64,000 nucleotides of DNA from Hypomesus transpacificus (taxonomy: Eukaryota > Chordata > Actinopteri > Osmeriformes > Osmeridae), in NCBI RefSeq assembly GCF_021917145.1, contig NC_061061.1, positions 4,287,390-4,351,389 of the forward strand, written 5' to 3'. The position numbers and the translations under genes were made by a program. Positions 24,576 to 51,681 of this stretch are shown here, one piece after another. The notes under the pieces are model-generated. The model had not been told where the DNA came from, made no database searches, and worked only from the letters and a program-made list of their open reading frames with translations. How positions within the stretch are numbered: the first letter of the stretch is position 1; every line of letters starts with the position of its first letter.

Positions 24576-26044
24576 ACAATGCTAGTATTATTTTTAATAG
24601 GGCAGTATTCTTTCCTTGCCTCAGTTGCCTATTTCAACTCTGGAGTTGTGGAATAAAGCCCTCTCTGTGAAGTGCAGTGCACAAATAACCGTGTCTCCTT
24701 CTTGTAAAGGTCACTATAATCACTGTGCCTGGGCAGACAGGACTTCCCTTATTATCTCAAGTGCAGCAATCAACAGTCAAGAGTTGTGCTTGCGCGCTCA
24801 TTAGTTGTTATTCTGGTTTTGTTCTCTCTGGTTGTTGAGAAGATGAAGAGAAGATCTAATTGGATTCATGTCAGTTAATGGTTGCTAAAGTTTGTTGTTG
24901 TTCTTTGCTTGGAATGATCTGGTAAGTGAGGATTTGTTGGTGTGTGTAGAGAAACTGTGTTCTTCCTTGAGGATAAGTTAACTTTTCCCATGAAACTTTT
25001 ATCTTGACCAGCTGTCAGTGTCTATGCAACCCTCCTCTTCCCTCTCTTCCTCCTGTCATACCCAGTTGGCATGGCCTGCTTCCCCCCCCTCCCGCATACC
25101 CATTGGCACTGGAATGCCCACTGTCAGCACCCCCCCCCTCAGAAAACCTTACATGTTGTGCTCATTAACAAGAGTTAGAGATGCTCCTTCAAATGACACA
25201 AGTCCCGCAAGGGTTTGCTTGTCCACTATTATGTCTGACAAGATGAGTGTCCACAAATGATTCCACAAATTGACAATAAATTGCAGAGACGGTACAATAG
25301 GACTTCTAACTCCATGCTTTTTGACCCCACGTAGTTGAAATTGTAGTCTAGATGTAGGTTTGACTCGATGAGAACATGACCATTTTTTCCTTGAGGATCA
25401 ATTATTGTACCATCGTCCTCATATGACGCCTGACACTGTGGTAGGTTCTATGATCACATAGACTTCCAGAACCTGCTTTACAAGATACTCCACCTCCTCA
25501 GCAATGCCTGTTAAGTGGTCCCCCTGGGACAACCAGGAAGTGATGAATGTATGATCAAGAAGCATCAGGAGAAGGGAGCCTTGAGCCCTCTGGAAGCCTG
25601 ATGAAGGTCTGAGAGCTGCAGCTGAGCCATATGAAGAGCTAAGCTGGCATGTGACAGCGGGGCCTGTGAGAAGGCAGAGCGAAGATGAATAAATGATGTG
25701 TGAGACAGCAAGAGGTAGCGGCCCTGGCCCTGTCACCTGGCTGGATGGATGGATGGATGTGGATGGGATGAATGTATGGATGGGATGGATGGATGAGTAG
25801 ACATGTGTGGATGTATGGATGAGAGCTGGTTGACTGATGGTCTGTGCTTGGATGAAAACACAGAATCTTGGGGGAACGGCAAGTGGCTCTTCGTTCTGCC
25901 TAAAGCAGATACTGAAACACTCTCACATTGTAATAAACCTCACACACACATACACACACAGTTCAGTAGACAACATCCAACACCACTGGCAGTCTGTTGG
26001 AGCATTAGTGGAATAGCTTTAATGACCACCCTGCCTCTCAGCAG

Positions 26045-28015
26045 AGATAAATCTGAATCAGAATTTGGTTTATTTGCCATGTAGGTTTACACAAACACAG
26101 AATTTACTGTGGCAAGAAGGTGCAAACAATAAACATTTATAAATATTAAATTAAAAGTTAAAAAGTACAATAGTCTAACTAATTTCTAGGAATAAACAAT
26201 CTAAAATTTTTAATAATTTAAAATTAAAATTGAATACGAATATGATTGGGCAGCATAGTGCAATGAGATATGATGGCTTGTGCGTAGTGCAATATGTGTC
26301 AGATGGACTTATAATATATAATAGTTAAATGTCAGTGGGAGTCCTTGGCTTTGTTAAAGAGGCCAGTAGCAGATAGAAAGAAACTGTTCTTATGGCGTGA
26401 GGTTTTGGTCCTGATGGACCGCAGCCTTCTGCCGGAGGGGAGTAGCTGGAACAGGGAGTGTCCAGGGTGTGAGGGGTCAGCCACAATCTTCCTCGCTCGC
26501 CTCAGGGTCTTCGGGGTGTGCAGGTCCTCGAGGGTAGGCACATTGCAGCCGATCACCTTCTCAGCAGTGCGGCTGATTCGCTGCAGTCTGATCTTGTCCT
26601 TGGCAGTGGCAGCAGAGTACCAGATGGTGATGGAAGAGGTGAGGATGGACTCAATGATGGCTGTGTTGAAGTGCACCACCATTGTCTTTGGCAGGTTGAA
26701 TTTCTCCATCTGCTGTAGGAAGTACATCCTCTGTTGTGCTTTCTTGGTGAGGGACCTGATGTTCAGTTCCCACTTGAGGTCCTGGCTAGAGGATAGTGCC
26801 CAGGAAGCGGAAGGACTCCCCGGTGTTGACTGGGGAGTCACACAGGGTGATGGGGGTGAGTAGGGCTGTATTCTTCCTGAAGTCCACAACCATCTCCACT
26901 GTCTTAAGAGCATTGAGCTCTAAGTTGTTCTGGCTACACAAGGTCACCAGCTTGTTAGCTTCTCACCTAAAGGCAGATTCATCCCCTCCAGAGATGAGCC
27001 CAATGAAGGGGGTGTCGTCCGCAAACTTCAAGAGTTTGACGGATGGATGACTGGAGGTGCAGCTGTTGGTGTACTGGAAGAAGAGCAGGGAGAAAGGACG
27101 CAGCCCTGAGGAGATCCGGTGCTGATGGACCGGTAGTCAGAGCCTTGTGTTCCTGTCAGACAGGAAGTCTGTGATCCACCTGCATGTGGGTACGTTCAGC
27201 TGGGAGAGCTTGTCCTGAAGCATGGTGGGTTGATGGTGTTGAAGGCAGAGCTAAAGTCCACAAACAGGATCCAGGCATAGGATGCTGGGGAGTCCAAGTG
27301 CTGTAGGGTGAAGTGGAGGGCCATGTTAACTGCATCGTCCACAGACCTGTTGGCTCTGTAGGCAAACTGCAGGGGGTCCAGTAGAGGGTCTCTGATGGAT
27401 TTGAGGTGTGCCAGCACCAGGCGCTCAAAAGACTTCATTAACACAGAGGTCAGGGCGACGGGTCTGTAGTCATTATGTCCAGTTGGCCTGGGCTTTTTGG
27501 GCACAGGGCATGTCTCCAGGGAGGTGTTGAAGATGTTGGTGAACACTGGAGACAGCTGGTCAGCGCAGTGCTTGAGGGTGACTGGAGTCCGGCCCAGCTG
27601 CTTTGCAGGGGTTGAAAAGTCTGTTAACTTCTTCCCTCCTGAATGGAGAGAGTCGTCTTTGTGGTGGTGGTGTAGGGGGGGGGGGCTCTTGGGAGGGAAG
27701 GTGTAGTTCAGGACAGTCCAATTGTCTTTCAAATCTGCAGTAGAACTCGTTTAAGTTGTTTAGCCTCTCTCACCGCCTTGCTAACCCTGTTCTTCAACTC
27801 CTTGAATCTGTCTCTAGTATCCCCACTCCTAAACGCTTGCTCCTTCTCCAAGCTCAACCTTCTGATCTTTGCTGAGAACCAGGGCTTGTCGTTGTTGAAG
27901 TTGACCCTAGTGCGTGTTGCAATACAGCAGTCCTGACAGAAGCTAATGTACGACGTCAGAGCCTCTTTGAGTTCATCCAGATTAAAAGGTGGTCTACACA
28001 TCCCTGCAGCTCAGA
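26045..28015 (-). mobile_element. 5'-truncated, degenerate L2-type LINE
   Basis: Read on the minus strand from about 28000, it encodes pieces of a non-LTR reverse transcriptase: [34 protein letters not shown], the palm motif [10 protein letters not shown], a FADD box (KFADDT, about 27035-27015), and a C-terminal stretch with IIESILTSSITIWY and PSHPGHSLF. Frameshifts and stops break it (at about 27730, 27220, 26965 and 26800), so it is dead. The 3' tail ends near 26048 with a short ATTCTGATTCAGAT direct repeat, as in L2. It lies antisense within the large first intron of osbpl3, so it would be transcribed in reverse with the pre-mRNA. Clade (L2 versus a close CR1 relative) is from recalled similarity. 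Confidence 0.85.
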
Positions 28016-30067
28016 GAGAATCATTGTCATGGCCATTCAGGCTTGACTGCTGCAGCACGGACCACAACAGAAACAACGCAAGCAGCAATAAATGGTCTCA
28101 GCATTTAAACCATTGGTTGGCATCTGTGACAGTGTGTGGAGGGTGAAAGTTGTCCTTTCTTCAGACGACGCCTGCTCACTCTCCCATCCCCATTGCCTCC
28201 TTGCAGCCTCAATACCCGACAGACAGCAATCAGTCTGCCGACAAAAGCAGCAGGGAGGGTGTGTCCTGCTCTCCTCTCTCGGCTCTATTGTCCCTGTCGT
28301 CTGCGGACACGATTCCCTTCCAACGTGGCTTGTGGCCAGCGGGGTGGGGAGGTGGGGAAAGAGAGCCAGGCTCGGCTTAAGGACGCAGCAGGTTTCAGGT
28401 ATCAACGCTCCATTGTCTGACTGAGCTGAGTCTGTGGTTGTTTGGCCGTCGGTGCGGCAGAGCGTGCCGGAGAGGGGGGCCAGGGGATGAGGGTAATGTG
28501 ATTAACCTTGCTGCTTCTCTGGGTAGCGGCACCTTGCTGGGGACTGGTTTTGTCGCTACTGGAGGAGCAGAATGACAGACTCACCTGGAAAGAATACACA
28601 CACCCCACAGGTCTTGTGTTTCACTGTGGCTTGAGAGCACACATGATTTTCTCCCAGTGTGACATCGTTCAGCCTCCAGCTGACCAGCGAGTGCCCGCTG
28701 ACACCATGGTGATGAGGTTAAAGGTGTGTTGCTAATAACCGTGACATCACCAAGTGGAACATTTTGGGATCCTGTCTCTAGGATCAAACGAATAATACTA
28801 GTCTGTATGAAATTCTATGGAGATCCCCAATTCAATGTCATTTGTGCTTTCCGCAGAAGCGAGGCTTGTTGTGTGGTCTGTAAACTGTGATTTACAATCA
28901 GATCATGCCTGGCAGTTAATCAACCTTCCAACAACACTGTCACTCACACTGCATTAGCGAGGAATATGCTGAGTGGCGAGATACTGTAAAACAGGCCCTT
29001 CATTTTAATTGATGAAACCGAGATCCCACACTTGACTCATAGTTGCCAGATCCATTGACAACCCCAAGTAACCTTTACACATCGTTGAGCTGATCGTTTT
29101 ACATGCCAGGGCGCCCTAAAAGGCCTGCAGTAGGTCGTATTTGTCCTGTCTGATGGCCCTTAAATCAAATCAACCCACTCTCTGGCTACAGTATGGATCT
29201 TTTCCGGCCGTGAAGGGGATCATTCTATCAGATGCTATTGTAGGCTTACACTGTTCTAAGGCCTATTATTTGGCAAACACACATATACTCATTCTCAATC
29301 ACACATGAAATTAAGCACTGCCAAATGAGAGGTAGTGTTGTTATAGTGAGTGTCAGCATGACTCACAGCATGGTCTCTAGTGTGATATTGCTTTTATAAC
29401 ATCAGTCGTTTATTAGTTAACAGTAATGAGTGACAACAGATTAGGATTTGTTTGTTTATTTACTCCTTTATTTGTCTCCACCAACACATAATTGTGGACA
29501 ACTACTGCAACTGGCCTGTACTGTTGCCAAGCAACACAAACATTTTCCTGCACAGTAGCTTCCCTTGTGTAGGTCTACTCTACATGTTACTGCAGCTATT
29601 TTACATCATGGACGACCACAATTGTTCATAATTGTACTCAAATATTATTTGTGAAAATATGTTCATCTTTGCAATGCGAAGTTTATAACCATCTAAGATG
29701 GATAACAATTGTTAATGTAATTAACTGTCACTAGAACACCTGTAAAGTAGAGTGATATATTTATAGTTGAAAGTCCCAAGGCTGTACAGCACTCATGTAA
29801 TGTCTCTTGTCCAGTCAAATTACTTCTCCTGGACTAACTGTTTGTATGAATACTGTATACACTATGCACACAGTCAAACACAAGGATAAATAGTGAATAT
29901 AGAAGCACTCAGAATTTCCCTTGTGAGTACAACTGAACAGCTTTATGGGTTCTCTGAGTTTTGAATGTGCTTCACCTCCCCTCCCCCCTTCATCTTTGTC
30001 AACCTCTCTGTCCTCTTCTCTCTCTTTCTCTCTCTCCCCCTCCCCCCCCCTCTCTCTTTATCTGCAG
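28016..30067 (+). other. osbpl3 intron 1 (3' part)
   Basis: No gene or clear mobile element was recognised. The last 100 bases before exon 2 are a long C/T-rich tract (29975-30060), which serves as the polypyrimidine tract of the acceptor CTGCAG at 30067. Confidence 0.5.
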
Positions 30068-30139
30068 TGAGGTGATGTGCCTGATTGGCCCCAGGCCAAC
30101 TCCACGCTGACCAAGCAAAGTCCCACGGCCTGCTGGGTA

Positions 30140-44666
<14,527 letters not shown>

Positions 44667-45660
44667 CCTCATACACATCTGGACCCTGTTTCAGCTGTGA
44701 CCCAGGCTGGCACTGGGGTGCCCTTGTTTCTCTATAGTCCTGCAGTATATGATGAAGGATTAGTCACAACAAAAAACACATTTGGAAGTGTTTTTTTTTT
44801 TCTACACAGCAGCAGGAAACAAGCATGTTTACTGCCTTCATCAGCATTTTTCTGATCCAAACGACTCCATCCACTGCTGCATAGTTGTTGCTGGTTTATT
44901 TCTGGTGGTGGAAATATTTCTTATTATTTATCCGATGTATTGCCTTACAACAAATAGTGCTTTTATTTATGTTGTGTAGCATTCTTATGCAAGCATATCA
45001 TCTGAATGTAGACAAAATATGCAAACTGTGCCCTTCTTGTCCGCTGTAGGACTACATTGGAGAAAGTGTACCTTCAACCATTTACTGAGAATCAAGCCTC
45101 CAGAGAGCGATTTATTGATACTTGATACTGATTGCAGAGAAAAGAATTCCTCGAAGATAATGTAGCTACTAGTCTACAGTATATTAGCACAGATATTCGA
45201 TGTAAATAGTCTTGACATTTTCTACCTCTGATATATAGCTTACCATGGTACTTGTTATACCATTGAAAAGGTGTACATGTGAAATATTTATTTAACACCA
45301 GTTTGATGCCTTAACGGTGAAACTAATGATATTTTAAACACATTTTCATTTAAATATTTTAATGTTTTACAAATATGTGTATGTTTTGCAAGGATCCCTT
45401 AAAATAATGTGTCCTTAAATCTTTATGAAGCTTTATTTTTTGGTTGTTATTTTTTGGTCTAGAAACTAAAGGCCAGACTTTGCTCTTTGTCTGCCTGTAC
45501 ATTGGATTATGTCTATGAAAATTGGAGTATAACATTTGAAACACAAGCATAGTTCACAGGAAATGTTATTATCTACTGTAAGAGGGGCTTCATCTAGCCT
45601 TTTGGCATATATTGAGGATATGGTCATGAGCTGTAGGCTAATAAAAAATTACAATTGTGT
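44667..45660 (+). other. osbpl3: osbpl3 3' untranslated region
   Basis: AT-rich sequence from the stop codon to the poly(A) signal at 45640, with a T-run at about 44790 and several ATTTA words (45285, 45352). No coding frame is supported. Confidence 0.65.
45640..45645 (+). terminator. osbpl3: Likely osbpl3 poly(A) signal
   Basis: AATAAA followed within 20 bp by a GT-rich stretch (TGTGTATGTTTGTCTGTG). It lies 974 bp after the stop codon and about 900 bp before the gsdme start. Confidence 0.7.
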
Positions 45661-46530
45661 ATGTTTGTCTGTGATTGTATACTAAAGGTTACTTGATGTA
45701 ACAAATTCATAATATTATGTGGGGTTTTTAGGCCCAATATAAACAATGAAATATTACGCCACAAGGAAGAAGAGAGACACCTCATTTGAATTTTAGCAAA
45801 TGGGTGTGGAAGGTGAATGATGCATGTGTGCCAAAGATAAGAGAGGTCCGTTAAATGCGAAAAACGGACAATGCATCGTGCTGTTCGGTATTGAATAGGC
45901 TATTGAATAGGCTAATGGGAACATTTGATAATTCTGTTTAAAATGAATTAATCTGATACTAACAAAGGCCAGGTTATTAGTCAAATCGGGTCAGTTTACT
46001 GAGAATGTGAGTAGCTACTGAGCGTTGAAGTGAGATTGAAGAAGACACCTGGAGGAGGGAATCTCAAGTTCATAATTTTGATTGACGTGCATGTTTCTTC
46101 TGCCCGCTCGATTTTCCCAGCTAAACCATAAAATAGGAGGGGCGTCGAGTAGCATGTACAGTTCTTTGTTGACTGAACATGTAGGTTACAGTGCACGCCG
46201 TTCTCGGGTCAGTTAGGTAGCCTACACCTTTCAAATCCTTGTTTTTGACTCCAGTTTTTAGAAGGGATCTACTGACGTCCGGCAGGTATTCGCAAGGGCA
46301 AAAAGGTTTTACTTTTACTTGACATTTACTTTGCAGATATAAGGGATGCCTCAGCAAGCTAGCTTACAGCCTACGAGTCAAAATTGTCTTGGTGGATTGT
46401 TTTTCTTTAACCAGGTGTCGTGACAAAAACGTTTATATATCGCAAATTAATGTTATAGTTAAGCTAGCAAACTCGTGTCCATAATCAGATGATTTATGTC
46501 TTTTTTATCACGTCTATGTCGTCCTGCACA
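45661..46530 (+). promoter_or_regulatory. gsdme: osbpl3-gsdme intergenic region, gsdme promoter/leader
   Basis: The gsdme transcription start and untranslated first exon must lie here, because the coding exon at 46531 is preceded by a splice acceptor (GTCCTGCACAG). I cannot place the first exon reliably; CCGGCAG|GTATTC at about 46287 is one donor candidate. No TATA box stands out. Confidence 0.4.
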
Positions 46531-46538
46531 GTCTGAAG

Positions 46539-48314
46539 ATGTTTGCCACTGCAACAAAAAACTTTGTGGAAGAGATTGACGATGGCTCCTTGATCCCCGT
46601 GTCCAGTCTGAGTGACAGCCTTTCTCCGTTGACCCTGGTTATCAAGCGCAATCGTTTCTTTCCGTGGCAGAAACCCAAATACCGACCCACTGACTTTACC
46701 CTGAACGATCTGCTGACCGGAGACAAGCCCATTAGCCCAGGTGAACCCTAGCAGAGATCTTCATTGAGATTGGCAATATTGGTGGGTCGTTCTACGAAAG
46801 CGTGCCATTTCCCATACATACTGTTCGATTTTTTAAGTACTGTTTTTAATGTTGTTAAGCCTCTATTTGGATAATGTAGCGTTACATCCTCTCAGAAAAA
46901 TGTGTGGTGCATCAGTATGTTGGCTAGCACGAAATGACATTGCTGTGTGTTTTTTTCCTCCGCACAGTTGTAGTTGAGACAGTATTATTAAAGTTTCATG
47001 GGACTTATGGTGACAGCATATCAGCGAACGTGGAGGCAAACCTGGTCCGTGTCAACTTCAATGTCGAGGGAAAAGACACCTCCAAACTCCAGTCATCATT
47101 TGGCACTTTAAAAAAAGAGGAGGTGGATGTGCAACAACTGTTGGTTGACTCCAGAAATAGGTGAGCTGATCCCTGTAGATTTAATGAAGGATCTTTGTAC
47201 AACCATAAACAACCACAGAGGAAGGACTCAGGTGAACATTAACAAGGGCTCCTAGTAAAAGCTGCAGTGCTATATGACATCTACTGAGTCATGTTTGTTC
47301 CCAAAATATTTATTAAATAAGTTCTAAATGATACATATTTTTAATTCTGAAAACGGCTATATTGTCTACACAAGCATATTGAACATGTCATATTCAAGTG
47401 TATTACAGTCACATGCTTAATTTGTGTGTACTTGTCAATTATCTGTACTGTGTATGATTATTGCAGGATTTTGGACATGTCCCACTGTCTGATCCAGCAA
47501 ACCAGGCAGAAACACAAGGAGGTGTTTGGGGTGGTAAAGGAGAGGATAGTGACGACCCAGCCCTGTTCGGTCATAGAGGAGGTTCAGCAGGCGGGTCAGC
47601 TAGGCGGCCTTCTCAGCCTCTGTGGTCCCAAGCTCACCAAGGTATGAGGACAGCTCTCAAACCATGTTCATTGACACACAGATGACTCCGATTGGTGAAT
47701 CAGCGGGAATTAAATTGACCTTGCGGCCGCACAAAAATTAACCCTGTGTGAACTTCTTGTTTTCTCAACCATGCTGCTTGTTAGTTATAGGGATCACTTC
47801 CTCTTAATATGACCTACAGCAACCTGGACAAAACAAGCAGTTTATGGACAATGTTTTTGCTTGTCAAACTCCCCTACATTTGTACAATGTGTTGAGTTGA
47901 AATATTGGGTGTTGTCGGCAGGTGTGTGTGAAGGAGAACAGCAGCCTACAGAAAGACAGTAATATCACCATGGAGATTCCTCCCCACACTGTCCTGGCTT
48001 ATGACATCATTGAACTTGTGGTCAAATCAACTGGAAAGTACTGTGAGTATCTGGTTGCAGAGGAACTTTCTCTTTTTTAGCACATTGGGGCATTCCACAG
48101 TACAGTAGTACACCAGAGTAAAGGCCTGGCTCTTTGATAGTAGTTTGATAGCCTCTTTATACCAAACATTACAGGATGGGTTTTTTTCTTTCAGACCTGT
48201 GTCTTATGTCCGACACTTCCGGGGGCTTTGAAGTGGACGGGCCTGTAAAGAAGAATGTAGTGGCTCTACCATGTGCCAGTGGAGGCACCATAAAGAGCAG
48301 CCCCCTTAAGAGAG
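46539..48314 (+). CDS. gsdme: gsdme exons encoding the pore-forming half and linker
   Basis: Five exons. The first ends after TGDKPISP, the second carries LLKFHGTYGDSISANVEANL, the third ILDMSHCLIQQTRQKHKEVFGVV, and the fourth DSNITMEIPPHTVLAYDIIELVV, all expected strands and helices of the GSDM N-domain. The fifth (48195-48314) encodes LCLMSDTSGGFEVDGPVKKN, with the FEVD codons at 48227-48238. Unlike mammals, no DMPD-like caspase-3 site was seen in the linker. Confidence 0.88.
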
Positions 48315-50000
48315 GTAAACATTTGAGACAACTGTAAGGCTTGCCTGCTCCTGTCCTGAAATGTCAGTTATGGAACACATTTAGTTACGTAAGTGTATTA
48401 ATTCTAACCCATTACAGCTGTTTAGGTCTAGCGAATGATGTTTTTTGCACAGCATGTTGGTTATCTGTAGGAGCAAAGTCAGGAATGGAGGCCTGTTCTA
48501 CCCCAGGGTTATAAAGGGTCTGTTTATGTGGGTCATATACAGTATTCTTGGTAAACATCGGAGGTAGATAGCTAGGTTATGAGAGGCATCTTTCTGCAGG
48601 GTGTAAAACTGGCAGGGATAACAACAAGGTCAGAGAACACAAGACATAGGGCCGTGCTTTATTCCTGCTCAGAATTTCGAATTTCCTGTGGATGATGGCA
48701 TCTGTGTCTTCTGTGTTTGAACAGAACTCGATAGTCTGACCGATCACTTCCAACTGCTGGCAGGCCTGGCTAGGGCGAAACGCTCCTCTCTGCTCCAGCT
48801 CCTCAGGACCATCATGAAGGATGGTCATGCCGTCAGTTTGCTGGAGAACATAGTGAGTGGGAGCCACCCCTGACTAGCAGAAGATTAAGACTATCTGAGG
48901 ATTTTAACAAGCATTTTCATATCTAAGGCAATATATTTTATGTCTTGTCTTATCATTCAGTCTATAAACCTTTGTCAATATGCTGTGTTCTGCTTACACT
49001 TTTCTTTTCTCTCTCTTTTTTTCTTCCTTCCTTTCTTGTCTCTCCTCCCAGCTGGATCAGATGTGCCTTGGTTTATCCCCAGACCTGGGTGATGTTGAGG
49101 ATGGCTCCCTGAAGCAGACCTTCCAGGCTGTTCTGGATCTTGTTGGTCAGCCCCAGACAGACCGTTCCCCGTCTCTCCTGAGTGCCACTCACCTGGTTGT
49201 TAGTGCCTTGGATGGTTAGTCCTCCCTGCTTCAAACCCAAGTCTACAATCCTGTAGACTGTTGGAACAGTCATGACTTTGAAATCTGTGTTTTTTTATTA
49301 AGTATTTTCTAAATTGTTTTCTTTTCTGTGTAACATTGGGGCTTTGGTGAACACTGATATCCAACCTACACCCTCAGACTTTCTCTGACGCTTCCTCATC
49401 TTCGAGTGATCAACCTTGACAGTGGCAGAGGGACAAAGAATGGAGAAAACACAAGTTTCCTCTGGAACAAATTGGGGTGTATCTTCTAGCCACAGTCAAC
49501 GTTGACAATCAAATTACTTTCTGTTCCATATAACAATATCTCTTTTCAGAAATGACAGAAGAGGACATGTCTGTTTTGGGGTCCTGCAGTCCTCCACTCT
49601 TACAAGCCCTGGATCTCCTGGTGAGTGTGTCACGTGTGTTGCAACAGCCTCGTTTGGTGAAAGACAGTCAAATCTTGGGATCGTGTTTAGTTTATCACCC
49701 AGCTCGGTTCTTGCCATGAATCACAGACGTGGTATTGACAGTTCTGTGCTTGTGCTCCAGGTGCAGCAGAGTGTAGTGGAAGGAGGGGTCTCCTCTCTGA
49801 GAGATGCAGGGCTGGCCCCCCTGACTGAGGAGCAGGGCTATGAGAGAGCACAGCGGCTCCTGGCCTCCTCCTGTGTGCTTCTGAAGAGAAAGGGAGACGA
49901 GCTGCAAACAGAGATCATTAATCCCCCACGTGGAAGTCCCCCAACTATAGTCCTGTGCATCGCTGTGAGGGCATTGGCCTCTTCAGGCCATGGTATTTGA
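46539..50000 (+). CDS. gsdme: Gasdermin E
   Basis: The nine coding exons are 46539-46740, 46968-47160, 47467-47641, 47922-48042, 48195-48314, 48725-48852, 49052-49214, 49550-49620 and 49761-50000 (TGA), phases consistent, 470 aa. The N-terminus MFATATKNFVEEID matches the GSDME start, and the following LIPVSSLSD and RNRFFPWQKPKYRPTDFTLNDLL are typical. Residues 1 to about 235 form the pore-forming domain; residues about 265-470 are the autoinhibitory domain (LDSLTDHFQLLAGL, LLQLLRTIMKDGHAVSLLENI). Between them lies FEVD (residues 242-245), the cleavage site type reported for teleost GSDME. In this family, cleavage frees the N-terminal part to make plasma membrane pores and cause pyroptosis. 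The gene is intact and convergent with pals2, as in human. Confidence 0.93.
48725..50000 (+). CDS. gsdme: gsdme exons encoding the autoinhibitory domain
   Basis: Four exons supply helices such as LLQLLRTIMKDGHAVSLL, QTFQAVLDLVG, LLSATHLVVSALDE and ERAQRLLASSCVLLKRKGDEL. The protein ends ALASSGHGI. The domain is shorter than in human GSDME (470 versus 496 residues overall), which is within the fish range as I recall it. The 71-nt exon 49550-49620 is small but keeps phase. Confidence 0.88.
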
Positions 50001-51681
50001 GAGTGGGTTTGAGTGTTTATGCCAGGGCTGCGCAACCATTTTCCAGAAGAGCCAAGTTCCTGTTTTCATTCCAAACCTAATTCAGCACACTTGATTATAA
50101 TAACTAGCTGGTTGACAAGCTAAATTGTATCTTTTACAAGTGGGGTTTGAGCCAGGCATTCAAAATGACCACAATAACACATTTTGGGGGTTTTGTGTGG
50201 CAGATGTTTCACCTTACCTTATTTTTATTGGGATACTAAAACTGAGCTATTGACCTCTGGTAGACCAAGTTGCTGCTCCATCAGATTCTGGCTTTGACTG
50301 ACGTATTTCACTACTTTCAGAATGAGAAATCCTTAAAAGAATTGTGTATAAAACATGAGTTCCAAACTTCTTTAAAGGTATAGTATGCTATTCTGGAACG
50401 AGAAACGTATTAGTAACATCATTTTTATGAATGTTTTTATTTTAAATCATGCCATTTTTATTGATCAATAAACATATTTGCACGGTATTGGCTGTAAAGG
50501 GGCAAATGTCGATTTTTTTGCAAGAATATACTCAGACAAAGGTAGAAGGTTTTACGGTAAAATAAGTTTTATGTAAAACAATGAGAAAATGTTTAGTTCG
50601 TTAGAAAAAAAACACCAGTTAATTTATTGACACATTTGAAAATACAATGTCTTTCTGTTGTAACTGTAAAATATATATAGTTGTAGGTTGATATGGCTAT
50701 TGTTAAGAACTGTTAAGTTTCAGTAACATCACATCAAATGGGATGGTTCTCTGAGATGCAGTACCCTGTAAAAAATCTTCTGGAAATTGTTTTCCCAAAC
50801 CAACTCAAACACAGCACCATACCTACGGTGGTGACAGTCTAAAACATACATTTAGACAAAGTACTGACCCAAATGGTAGACAAAATACTGACCCAGCAGG
50901 TAGACATACCAATGGTTCTGAAACCAGTGACAGTCTAGCAACACCAAAACATTTTAAGATATAAATATAATACATAAGCCTTGAATTACTTCTTAAGGAC
51001 CAAAACAAGGTCATATTATGATATGGTACTTATTTATCTGTCTAAGCCCTTCGAAGTTTTGTCTTATAGATAACTAGAGATGTTTCTGGATATGGCTTCA
51101 ATAGTTGAAGGAGGACTTGATGACAGGTATTATATGTTTTACATGGTCGGGGTAGTGAGACAATGAGATGAAGCACTGTATGATGTCTTGCACTGTAAAC
51201 AGAGTAAAACTTTGAGGTATCATTCTAAAGCAAGCCCTCCTCACCTTTGCAAGAATAAATATATATAACCGTATGTCCTAAAATGATAATTAATCATCAA
51301 TTAAAATCAAGTATTATATTGTTGTTAGGCGTAACATTAATACAATTAAACATCTTAAAACACCTTAACAGTATGATACTAGTTCCTCTCCGATCCATAT
51401 TAATGAACGGATTTTAAGTTATAAAAAAATGTTTTAAAAGGAGACCTAAATTCAAATAAATAAGTACACTTTCTGTGTAATGTGAACCAAGTTGCATAGT
51501 GTGCAGGGGGGCATGTCTGTTGGTTTGGAGCAGGTCAAGCCTGGGCTCCACAGCTTAGGGGTCCAACACCCAGTAAGTGTGCTTTTACACCCCCTCTCTT
51601 CTGGGGATGACCCCCGTCCCAGGCCCTGCGGTCGGTGCAGTTTGTGTCCACCAGCAGGGGGGGTAGTAGCAGCTGGCTGGC
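50001..51681. other. gsdme-pals2 convergent intergenic region
   Basis: Holds both 3' untranslated regions. Candidate poly(A) signals for gsdme are AATAAA at 50467 and near 51252; for pals2 (minus strand) TTTATT occurs near 50622 and 50222. Which are used cannot be decided. A repeat-like stretch (50030-50125, CAGGGCTGCGCAACC...) resembles common fish interspersed repeats. Confidence 0.5.

Larger units (their letters stand above)
15180..26040 (+). other. osbpl3 intron 1 (5' part), no gene seen
   Basis: About 10.9 kb of non-coding DNA. It contains (CA)n at 15680-15719, a C-run and CA run at 15976-16010, GA-rich sequence at 19410-19560, (TG)n at 20157-20225, a hairpin repeat at 20599-20703, a tRNA-derived SINE at 24450-24575 and GGAT-type repeats at 25738-25800. 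Short open frames in it show no family similarity. Any enhancers would need conservation data. Confidence 0.55.

Noticed and set aside
26345..26863. 172-codon plus-strand frame
   Set aside because: It is the antisense shadow of the L2 reverse transcriptase remnant on the minus strand.
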